Of a stretch of 64,000 nucleotides of DNA, positions 46,281-55,900 are shown piece by piece (the first letter of the stretch is position 1; the number at the start of each line of letters is the position of its first letter). The position numbers and the translations under genes were made by a program. The notes under the pieces were generated by a model that was not told the DNA's origin, did not search any database, and saw nothing but the letters and a program-made list of their open reading frames with translations. Origin of the DNA: Bipolaris cookei (taxonomy: Eukaryota > Ascomycota > Dothideomycetes > Pleosporales > Pleosporaceae); assembly GCA_002286855.1 (NCBI GenBank), contig NRSV01000051.1:186001-250000 (forward strand), in the 5' to 3' direction.

Positions 46281-48016
46281 TCTGGAGGCGGTCGTCGCCC
46301 GCGGCGCACGACGAAGAAAGTCCCAAGGGTCAGACCTGCTGAGTTGTTGACAACGTAGGAGGTACCTCCCGGCTTGATGATCTAGAAGCCGGGAGTTCTC
46401 TGGTGTGCGAAGATCGTTGGCCCTAGGCAGATGATCACAGTCGCGGAGCGAGTGTGGAGTATCGGCGCGATTCGACGGGCTTTTGGAGGGACGAAGCGGA
46501 GAGGATGAACGGTCTTGATCCACCCAGAAAGAACCAATGCACCTCCAATGAGTACCTTTGATGTTATTGCCCTACGGGTGGATGGCTCAGCGCACGCGAG
46601 AGGTCGCACAGTCAGTGTCTTGAGAACAGAGATTTGAAAGGATTCGCCCACAGGCAACTCGTCGGCGAGGTTGGAGACCAATCCGGGCATGCCGCTGCTC
46701 TAGACTCTGAATCCGGTATAACAACCCGTCCAAGCACCTAAGACATTGGTCGACATTGAGACTGGCCCTCATGCGCGAAACCACCGCGGAAGCCGTCTGT
46801 CTTTCGCCTGTGTAGTTTGCTGCCGCTTTACCATAACAAGTGTTAGAGTGTCGCATAAAGCTGAGAACGGCTCGTTTCGGACCGAATTCGGGCTGACATG
46901 TCCAGCCATCCTGTGAACTCTGGTTCTGGCCGCTGGCGCAAGGCAGGACAAGGCTCGAGTACGAAAGCTGCCGCGCACGACTACATATCCGCGAGTCAAC
47001 GGCTTGGTATGCCCATGCTTGTGGAAAAATGCGACGTCGATCATTGAGCCTAGTTTTCTTATGCCTGCGTGTGGCTTAAGGGGAGCATTTCCATTTGGCT
47101 AGTTTATTGTCCGATACGGGGACCGAGCCAACTACTCAGAACTTTCACGTTCTTGCACCCATCGCACAACATGTCACTCGATATCTGGACATGTATGAAA
47201 AAGGAAGAAGCTGGTGATTGTGGGCCTCGTGTCTGGTGGGGGTCACGGTGAAACACAGATAATGGCAAGGGTGAGGCTCAAGAAGGGAGTGGGAATGTTC
47301 GTCGATCATGACTCTCTACCACGACGCTAGCATCGCACTAGCTCAGACGCAATGCCGACCCGGACGACAAGCCCCACTTCTATTCAGAGGATACATGCCG
47401 GGCCCCAGTCCTAGCATGGTACCTGAATAGCACGTGGCTGCCCACGGGTGCCCACCTTGCGTCTTTGCACACATTTTGGCTAAGGGGTTAGGGGTCCATT
47501 ATCACTGCAGAGGCCGGGGCCCAACTCTGACGATGCATGCCCGTGTCTGTGAAGAAACACGCATTTTGCCACATGGTCGTACGCAATACTATCACGGTGT
47601 GCGTGTATAAGCTGTGAGTCGATGGATCAATTCTAGACCCATGTCATCTATCCCGGCTGCCCCAGCTGTCAACGCGTCTTTATGTGCAAGATCAGCAGTC
47701 ACATTCAATGCAACTGCATTAGCCCACGTCGTGCCAAGGACGACATGCTCAACGTTGCCTCCTAGGTTGAGTCAGTCAGTAAGATTAGCAGAATGGCCGT
47801 CCTCTTGATGCTCGTCTTACCTCGTAACGGTCCGTAGCTCGCCAGCTCCCGTGAGCACCAGGGGAAAGGTAAGCAAGAGCAAAAGACGATAGTACGAACA
47901 AACTTCCTGATGAGCATTCAGATCAGCATCTATTCAGACTGTGGCCGATCCCTTGCCAAAACTTGCCCTCTCGGTCTGACTCAGACCCTGAACCAGGACG
48001 CAAAACCGTTGCGACT
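46281..48016. other. Intergenic, divergent promoters
   Basis: 1.7 kb between divergent genes. No gene supported; frames of 60-100 codons on both strands lack motifs. Probably carries the promoters of the PTH11-like receptor and the FAD oxidase. Confidence 0.4.
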
Positions 48017-49885
48017 ATGGCTGTAACGTTATGGCTCACGGCTTTGGCCGCCGTGTTAGCAGCTGCCTCTCCACATATTTCTGCGAAAGTTGAGTCCAAT
48101 GTGTTCAACGCAGAAGTTGATCTGCAGGGCGTCTCTGCTACAGTCAAGGCTCTCTTTCTCCCACACTCCTCTGGCATCATTCCCCTCAAGAACTCGACTT
48201 CCAGGTGCAAAGTATACCCTGGAGACCCTGAGTGGCCCTCAGACGAAGCCTGGTCCCAGCTAAGCAAACTCACTGGCGACCGCGTCATCACTGCGCCTAC
48301 TCCTCGAGCTGCCGTGTGTTACCTAGGCAAAGACTACAATGCCGCAGAATGCTCCAAGTACACTGTTACAGAATGGCAGAAATCGTACCTCCACATGGTT
48401 GATCCAATCGAAATGATGTCCCCAGTAGCACAGGGCATGACATGTACCATTCCAGCTCTCTTCGACTCCCATGGCTGCACTCGTGGTGGCTTTCCCATGT
48501 ACGTCGTCAACGCCACTGAGCCCAGGCACGTCCAGCTTTCTGTCAACTTTGCAAGGAACACGGGCGTTCGACTTGTAATCAAGAACACCGGCCATGACTT
48601 TCTCGGAAAGAGTGGTGGCAAAGATGCCCTCAGCATTTGGACGCACAACATGAAGGACATTGAGTACATTGAGGAATATGTTGACTCAAAGCTCAACTAC
48701 TCGGGCCCTGCATTCAAGAGCGGTGCTGGTGTCCAGGCATTTGAAATCTACAAGGCTGCTTCTGAAAAGGGCAGAGTTGTTGTTGGCGGAGAAGGCGAGA
48801 CAGTCGGCGTCATGGGAGGCTACATCCAGGGAGGAGGCCATTCACCCCTAACACCACTTTATGGCACTGCTGCTGACAGCGTCCTCTCGATGGAAGTCGT
48901 TACTGCAGATGGCGAATTCGTCGTCGCGAACTCGACCTCCAACACCGACCTCTTCTGGGCCCTCCGCGGCGGTGGCGGCAGCACCTTCGGCATCGTCACT
49001 TCCGTAACCGTAAAAGCGCACCCAGACCTCCAAGTCACCGCCTCCCGCTTCGGCTTCAAATCCAGCGACACAGGCGTCGAGCCCTTCTGGGCCGCCATCC
49101 GCGCCTACGTCGACTCCTTCATCGCAAACGCCGACGCAAGTACCTACACCTACTGGGTTCTAATCCCCACCAACGGTACCTTCTCTTTCTCCTTCTCCCC
49201 CTTCTTCGCCCCCGGAAAATCCCTTGAAGAAGCAACCGCCCTGCTCCAACCCTGGTTCACGCAGCTCGACAACCTAGGCATAAAATACGACCCAAACATC
49301 ACCCACTTCGACAACTTCTACTCCGCCTGGCGCTCCTCCTTCCCACTAGAAGCAGTCCAGAAACCAAACGTAGCAACCGCCTCGCGCCTCTTCCCCCGCG
49401 CAAACTTTGAAACAGCGGAGAAGCGTCAGGAGTTTTACGAGCATATTCGTCGCTCCTCTGAAAACAACCGTGTCCAGGTGCACTTCAACATGCAAGCTAA
49501 AGACCCGTACAACACTGATAACGCGGTGAATTCGCACTGGCGGCCCCTTGTTTCCTTTAGCATGCAATCGGTGCGCTGGCCCCTGAACAGCACTGCTGAG
49601 CAGATCCTTAAAATCCGCAAGGAGTTCCAGCAGGGTGATATGCAGGCTTGGAGGGATATTAGTCCTGGTGCGGGTTCGTATCTTGCCGAGGCAGATCGTA
49701 TGGAGCCGGATTTTGGAGAGGCGTTTTTTGGAGAGAAATACCCGAGGTTATTGGAGATTAAAAAGAGGTTGGATCCTGAGGATGTGTTTTTTGCAACGAC
49801 TGGGGTGGGGAGTGAGCGGTGGAAGGTGGAGAGTGTTGATGGGCTGCCGAATGAGAATGGGAAGTTGTGTCGGGTCGAGGTGTGA
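48017..49885 (+). CDS. Secreted FAD-linked oxidase (berberine-bridge-enzyme type)
   Basis: Intronless, 622 residues from the ATG at 48017; the frame is open further upstream but has no other ATG. The first ~18 residues are a signal peptide (LWLTALAAVLAAAS). The PCMH-type FAD domain follows: the conserved His in IKNTGHDFLGKS, GAGVQAFEIY, GGYIQGGGHSPLTPLYG, DSVLSMEVVTADGEFV and FWALRGGGGSTFGIVT. The end carries a BBE-like block (LLEIKKRLDPEDVFFATTGVGSERW). Several NxS/T sites fit secretion. Such enzymes oxidise alcohols, sugars or alkaloid-like compounds and pass electrons to oxygen. Substrate unknown; often found near secondary-metabolism genes, but no such partner is adjacent here. Confidence 0.92.
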   Translation: MAVTLWLTALAAVLAAASPHISAKVESNVFNAEVDLQGVSATVKALFLPHSSGIIPLKNSTSRCKVYPGDPEWPSDEAWSQLSKLTGDRVITAPTPRAAVCYLGKDYNAAECSKYTVTEWQKSYLHMVDPIEMMSPVAQGMTCTIPALFDSHGCTRGGFPMYVVNATEPRHVQLSVNFARNTGVRLVIKNTGHDFLGKSGGKDALSIWTHNMKDIEYIEEYVDSKLNYSGPAFKSGAGVQAFEIYKAASEKGRVVVGGEGETVGVMGGYIQGGGHSPLTPLYGTAADSVLSMEVVTADGEFVVANSTSNTDLFWALRGGGGSTFGIVTSVTVKAHPDLQVTASRFGFKSSDTGVEPFWAAIRAYVDSFIANADASTYTYWVLIPTNGTFSFSFSPFFAPGKSLEEATALLQPWFTQLDNLGIKYDPNITHFDNFYSAWRSSFPLEAVQKPNVATASRLFPRANFETAEKRQEFYEHIRRSSENNRVQVHFNMQAKDPYNTDNAVNSHWRPLVSFSMQSVRWPLNSTAEQILKIRKEFQQGDMQAWRDISPGAGSYLAEADRMEPDFGEAFFGEKYPRLLEIKKRLDPEDVFFATTGVGSERWKVESVDGLPNENGKLCRVEV

Positions 49886-50399
49886 AAAGTGGGTTGTAGG
49901 TGATGGGGTGGTATATATGGTTTTTTCTTCTTATACATATTTGGCGTTGCGAATTCTTTGTTACCTTGAGTAGATTGGCCATTTGTTTGAGGCCTTGTCG
50001 CTCATTGTATTGTACTTGTACGGAGATTGTTGGGATATATCGGGGTCGAACTAACGACCTCAGTGTTACGTCAAGAGTTCAGTGGACGACTCTTGGCATA
50101 GGCCAGCGCACATAACGCACGGACCCATGTAGATTAGCATATACTCAACACTGCAGCTATGTACATAGAATTTAGTCTTCTTCTTCCCGTTTTATGCAAC
50201 TGCAGTTGTTTGACTCAATTAAGGTCTTTGCCGTGCCAACAGAGATCAAAACTGCATCCGTGGAATCGAGAAGACATGAGCATTTTCAGCTTCAGACATT
50301 GAAACAGATTCTGAATATTCATAAACTCTTCTCCGATTTGTTGCTGTGATCCTAGGGTACGCTTCTAACAACTTGTTCATAGAACACAATAAATTCCAT
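49886..50399. other. Intergenic, convergent 3' ends
   Basis: 514 bases between the FAD oxidase and the DUF4336 gene. On the minus strand about 50030-50120 there is a tRNA-like stretch with a B-box resemblance (GTTCGACCC), but the T stem does not pair; see rejected items. Otherwise nothing seen. Confidence 0.45.
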
Positions 50400-51308
50400 C
50401 TACATGAGAAACACCCGCCTCGCAAGCTTCATCACTGGAACCATCAACTTGTTCACTATACCAGACTGTGGCGACCCACGCAAAAACCATGCATATGCAG
50501 AATTCCAGACATCATTGCCATCACCTTCAAGAACATCTCCATGACAAGGAATGATACGCGTGATCTGCCACTGAGCCACTTTCTTTGCATCACGCCGCAT
50601 AAGAGAGTAGTCGACTGTAGCAATATAGTAGATAAGCCGCTTCATCCATACAGATCGTGGGTGTGCTCTCTTTGCAAATTCGCGTGAGAACGGACCTTGC
50701 TCCGAAGAACTTGGATGGTATTGTTGGTATGAATCAGTTTATTGTGCACAGCAAAGTAACGATGACCTAGAAGAGGTCCTGACGCGCAATTAAAATCATA
50801 CCTCAGTACACGGCAAATTCATCACGAGATCAGATTGTATCAGTGTCTGCGTCGGCTTGTGGTACCAAGCTACACAATACGTAATAAATCCTTCAAAAAG
50901 CACAGTCTCCACGTCTTGCGCAAAGTCGAATTGGTCTTCCGGGCTCGAAGTCCAGTCTTTGTAAATGTAGTCCCATTTTACGTCTTTCCTCTTCTTATCC
51001 AAGCCAGGAACGCCAATGGTTTTTGCTTCTAGCCACGCATCCGTATACTCTTTGACGAACATCTGGTGACCAAGGTCGCTGGCGATGAGATGGACGCCTC
51101 TGAGTTGGTTGAGTTTTTCGCGCACGGCTTGGTCGAGTTGGATAGGGTTTAGCAGTAGGATACGATCATCGTGTAGTTGAATGGCGGTTGCGCGGTTGCC
51201 GACAGCGACGAATTTGCGGTAGCCAAGGGGCGCAAAGCGGTTGAAGGGGACTGTGAAAGTTGTGATTCGCGGAGTGGCGTCCCTGATTTTAAGTCCAGAG
51301 ATCGACAT
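50400..51308 (-). CDS. DUF4336 family protein (metallo-hydrolase-like)
   Basis: Two exons, 51308-50802 and 50699-50400, giving 268 residues. The sequence matches the DUF4336 pattern: TFTVPFNRFAPLGYRKFVAVGNRATAI, ILLLNPIQLDQAVREKL, HLIASDLGHQMFVKEYTDAW, then FEGFITYCVAWYHKPTQTLIQSDLVMNLP, and in exon 2 ITRIIPCHGDVLEG. The order (strand, His near HQMF, Asp in QSDL, His in PCHGD) resembles a degenerate metallo-beta-lactamase fold; activity is unproven. The acceptor for exon 2 (TTCGGAG) is chosen to keep frame. The start at 51308 (MSISGLKI) precedes the conserved block. A longer version through an upstream mini-exon near 51590 is possible. Confidence 0.78.
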
Positions 51309-51650
51309 AATTTGCGATTCAAGCTTGTTGGGACCTATCGAAGTGTCGCACGTAACAAAGTGGATGTTGTGTTTGCGCAATCTCATGGCAGGCATAAGTG
51401 AGATGTTGTGTCTGGCGCGCACTTGTATGCCATGCTTCGTTATGGCGTCATGGAAAACGCGGCGTTTCAGGAAGCCGCAAGTCCTACAACACTGCAACTA
51501 CGCATCACAATTTTATAGGTTTCCAATTCATGTAACAGAACTTCTGCACTTGCGAAGGCTATGGAAGGAGCAAACCTGGCCATGGTACTTGGTTAGACTC
51601 GTAGAACTCTTCAACCCCCTTGAATTAATTTGATCCAAGGGTGGTTGGGA
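51309..51650. other. Gap between DUF4336 and GPALPP genes
   Basis: 342 bases. The frame of the DUF4336 gene stays open on the minus strand to about 51497 without an ATG, so an upstream coding exon is possible. An ATG at about 51584 followed by a GT donor could supply it. Confidence 0.35.
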
Positions 51651-52541
51651 CTATAAATAGCTACCACTTGAGAAGCGGTCACTGAAGCCTTTGGACTTGT
51701 TCAACATTTCTCTCCGTTGTTTGTGGGTCGTCATGCCGCCGACAGCCATGTCCTTTTTGTAGTCGAATGCACGCTTGCTAGGGTCGTCTTCCTGTTCTTT
51801 TCCAGTGCCCTTTTCCTGATGTTGCTCGACAAGGCTCTTTCCTCTGCTTGCATCAATCTTCTTGCGCATCTTGCGTACGCGGCGCTCTTCCTCTTTGCTG
51901 TGCTTCGACTCCGACGTAGTAGGAGCTGCGTTAGTGGGCACGGTGATACCCAGAGCTTCGTCCTGCAGCCGCTTGAGCTTTTGTTCTGGAGTCTCTGTCC
52001 AGGCACTGCTTATTCCTCCCGTACTGCTCGCGCTCTTGCCTGTGTTAAACTTGCGAGCGCGCATCTTTGTAGGATCCATGCGGGCAGCAAGATCGTCCTG
52101 GGTAGGCGGTAGAGTCATCCATTCGTCGCGCTGTGCCGCCTTGGGGGCCTCGGCAAATTGGGGCTCTGTGTCAAAAGCAGACTTTACTGAGGCAATATCG
52201 AAGCCTGATTGAGCACCTCCTGGTGGTGGTGGCGCTGGTCCAAAGTCATCGTCGCTGCTGTCCGAGTCATCGCTGGGAGGGTCCTGAGGTCGTTCCTCAA
52301 GAGGCGCAGGAGGCGCAGCAGGCCCTATGACTCTAGCTGGTTTCGACCTGGGCGGGGATGCCGAGCCAATATCACTGTCTACACTGCTTGATCGCGAACG
52401 ACTTTGTGGTGGTGGAGCTGCTGGGCCGGCGACCCTTTGGCGCTTGTCAGTCGACTGTGGACTGGATTCGCGGTCTTCATCAGTCTCATCGCGGCTGCGC
52501 TTGGTGAGATGTGGCGGTAATGTTGGTCCTATTGAGGGCAT
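51651..52541 (-). CDS. GPALPP-motif protein (DUF3752)
   Basis: Intronless, 296 residues. The N-terminal half repeats the GPALPP-type motif four times (IGPTLPP, AGPAAPP, IGPAAPP, FGPAPPP) between acidic and Ser-rich spacers. The C-terminal half is the DUF3752 region: REEWM-like block (RDEWMTLPP), TKMRARKFNTGK, a helical stretch and RAFDYKKDMAVGGMTTHKQRREMLNKSKGFSDRFSSGSYL-type ending (key residues FDYKKDM, KGFSDRF). Proteins of this kind (human GPALPP1) are nuclear and of poorly defined function. Highly charged, no membrane segments. It diverges from VPS8. Confidence 0.9.
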   Translation of the reverse strand: MPSIGPTLPPHLTKRSRDETDEDRESSPQSTDKRQRVAGPAAPPPQSRSRSSSVDSDIGSASPPRSKPARVIGPAAPPAPLEERPQDPPSDDSDSSDDDFGPAPPPPGGAQSGFDIASVKSAFDTEPQFAEAPKAAQRDEWMTLPPTQDDLAARMDPTKMRARKFNTGKSASSTGGISSAWTETPEQKLKRLQDEALGITVPTNAAPTTSESKHSKEEERRVRKMRKKIDASRGKSLVEQHQEKGTGKEQEDDPSKRAFDYKKDMAVGGMTTHKQRREMLNKSKGFSDRFSSGSYL

Positions 52542-52975
52542 TCTGGGTATAATTTTTCCACGGTGTTTTGGGTGAAGGGCTTACTGTCGCGTGCAGCGAG
52601 GTGACGTCCTTGGGGAGCTTGGACCCTTGGCCCTGGGCGCGGCAGATGCGGCCATCTGCGAACTGTGCCGTCAATTCCTCAGGCACACCACCCTGGCTAT
52701 ACTCTAGCGACAGACTCGCACTGGATCCTCTCGTCTTCCTACGCATACAAGAATAAACGGCGACTATACCCATCGCAGCGTTGCCACAGCGCAATTGAAC
52801 CCTTCCGCCCAGCCACCAGCCACAACATCCGTGGCGCGAACCATCCCCCAGACCCCCGCACATTCGTCATTCCACACCGGCACCCTCCATAGAGCTACAC
52901 TGTAAGAGCCGGGCCACACACTCTCGCTGCCATCCAATGATCGCCTGAAGCAATGCTGCGTGCAGAACGAGTCCC
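52542..52975. other. Divergent promoter, GPALPP / VPS8
   Basis: 434 bases between divergent start codons. A 125-codon minus-strand frame crosses the GPALPP start region out of frame and is rejected. Both leaders and promoters must lie here. Confidence 0.45.
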
Positions 52976-55900
52976 ATGAGCTCAGATTCGAGAGAGAGCC
53001 ATTCCAGCGCTCGCAACCACCATGGCCAACAGGCAGACGTCACGGGAAACGCCGGAGATGTTTTGGCTGAGTACGAGGATAGTGTCGATGAGGGCACCAT
53101 TTCCCAATCAGGCACGGGGCAAGAAGATGACGGAAGCACAAACGGGGTCCCATCGGCAGATGACGGTTCTGAGAAGTTGACATTCGCAAAAGCGAGACGG
53201 ATTGGCCCACGAGAACGTGTACAAAAGTCGACTTCAGATTTATCAATAAGATCCACGGTTCTGAATGACGACAGTCCTGCGTCGACAGACATTCCAGACG
53301 ACACTCCATCAGTCCAAGGCTCAGGCATATCATCACCCACAAGCAGCCAGCCTCTATCACACAGCTCACTCCGCCCGCACCGTCCGACTTCCTTGCAGCC
53401 CTTTGAGCGTCGCTTTTCTTCGCGTCTATCACCTTCCCCGCTTTCTTCCCCTCGAGGAACCTCTCCTGCCTTTCTGTCACCGCATTCACGGCAATCTTCC
53501 ATATCTAGCAATGTTGTCATCCAACATTTAACAGACAACGCCTCGGAGACCCCTCAGGCACCATGGGAAGTTGTCCGCTGGACAAAGCTTCGAAAAATCA
53601 CGGCCCAGGTCTTTTCAGAAGTTGGCAAGCGCAATTTTGGCCGCCCAACATGCCTAAACGTTACCGTTTCCCTCGCCATAGGTACCTCGAAAGGCTTCAT
53701 TCTCATCTTCGACTACCAACAGGTGCTCAAGTCTATCATCGGGCCAGGGACAAAGGCTATAGAGTGTGGCTCCATCACTGCCCTAGCAATCTCTGCAGAC
53801 CATACTACAATCGCTGGCGGGCATGCTACTGGCCACATCTTCACTTGGGAATTGGCCAAACCCGCCAAGCCTTTTCTTCATATCCCACCCCTAGACAGAG
53901 AAAGCTTGGAGGACGGCAAGTCAGACGGTCACATATCAGGTGTAGCAATCCTACACCTGGGATTTTTGGGGACGCGTCATACGGCACTCGTCTCCGCTGA
54001 CGATGCTGGTATGGCATTTTCCCACCTCGCAACACGCGGGCTAGGCGCCCTTGGCCGCACAGTAAAGACGACTCGGATTCTAGGAAGGTACCCGCTATCG
54101 GCAAAATCACTAGAGAAACCGCGAAAACCGAGTTCCGTCCTTGCCTTTGCTCCACTACCTCTCGGAAACGTGGAGCAGCCCACCGACGACATGGGTCTAA
54201 CGGCTCTCTTGACACCCTATCTTTTGGTAGTCGTATCAACCACCCCTATTGCGCAAACACAGCACAAGGCCCCTCGTCCAAAAGACATTGTAGCACATAG
54301 TGCGCTGAGCGGATGTCTTGCTTGGTTTCCAGCCGTTAAGCTGAAGACTTCGAGTGGGCCAACCAATGCAGTGTCTAAAACCAAGCTTGTGTACTGCTGG
54401 TCAAACGTCCTGACTGTACTCGATGTCCACTCGGATGCAGCGACATCTTTAGGAAAGGACAAGCCACCAGAGCTTCGTTTCAAACTTCGAAGCCGTTGGA
54501 AAGCAGAAGAGGCAATTGTCGCTGTTCAATGGCTCAGCAGATCAGTTCTCGGCGTACTAACAATCAGTCAGCGTTTGATGATTCTAGAAGACAACACACT
54601 ACGTGTGACCGACTCTTTTGATCTACTCCAAAAGCACATTTACCACTCTGATCTCTTCTCGCGCCAACTCAAACCCGTCGTTGAGCAGCTAGATGAAAAT
54701 GATGCTTCGATGCATGGCGTTGTGGCCGACGCCTTCTACATGAGTTTTAGAGTGTACAAGGGCCGCATGTTTCTGCTAGGCTTCAATGACTGTTCTATTG
54801 GCACTCTTTCAAACTGGGCAGATCGTTTGTTGGCACTCATGGAAGATGGCGATTACATTGCTGCTCTTGGCCTCGCAACTTCATACTATATTGGTGATGC
54901 AGACAAAATCACTGTTGGATTACCCGAGGATGATGAAGCACGCCATGCTCTAGTGCAGCCGAAATTGCGTGAGATGATTACTGCATCACTCAAATACTCC
55001 TTCTCGCAAGACAGTGATGTCGGCGACGAAGCAAGAGAGCGGCGACTGAAAGAGCTGGCCGAGGTAGTATTTGCAGGACTAATGAGCATGAAAGAGCTCG
55101 ACTTTCTTTTCGAAGATGTGTATGATGCCTATGAAGAAGCGTCGGCGGAGAAGGCTTTTTTCGAAACCCTCGAGCCATATATACACGACGAAGAGATTGA
55201 TTCCATACCACCTAACGTTTTGAAAGATCTTATCACCTTCTACACCTCAGCCAACCGCTCAGTCCAACTTGAAGAGATGATTTGTCGACTCAACACAGAC
55301 ACAATGGATCTCAACCAGGTCACGACACTTTGCCAACAGTATGTCTTATATGATGCGCTGATATACGTCTGGACCAATGCTATTGGCGACTATATTACGC
55401 CTCTCGTCAACATTCTAGAGTTGATCAAGCTGGTGGATTTTGACGTGAATGAAACGGACAACATCTACCTCACTGCGGCCAACAAAATCTTTCCATACCT
55501 CGCCTACACCTTTACAGGACGGGTGTACCCTGGAGGTGCGTTCATGGACGACGACCAGGCTTACAATGCAAAGAAAGATATGTACCGGTTCTTGTTCTCA
55601 GGAAAAAACCTGCAATGGCCCCCCGGCTCTGGACAGGTCATAATCACACAAACCGACGGTAGTCCTGAACCACCTTTCCCCTACCTGCAACTGGTCCTTG
55701 ACTTTGATGCTTCAAGCTTTATGAGTATGCTGAACGAGGCCTTTGAAGATAGCTTTTTGAATGGTGAGCAAGACATGCCCAGCGGTACACAAGTCAACGG
55801 CACGAAGAGCGGCTCTACCCTTACACCAACTCGTCAGTCCATCATCAACTACCTGTTTGGTATCATGAATACGGACAATTTTGATCCGGCAGAAATTATC

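Noticed and set aside
50030..50120. Possible tRNA on the minus strand (B-box-like GTTCGACCC and A-box-like TGGC sequence)
   Set aside because: The T stem does not pair and no clear anticodon arm can be drawn; at most a tRNA relic.
52486..52863. 125-codon minus-strand frame at the GPALPP/VPS8 promoter
   Set aside because: Overlaps the GPALPP start out of frame and has no motif.
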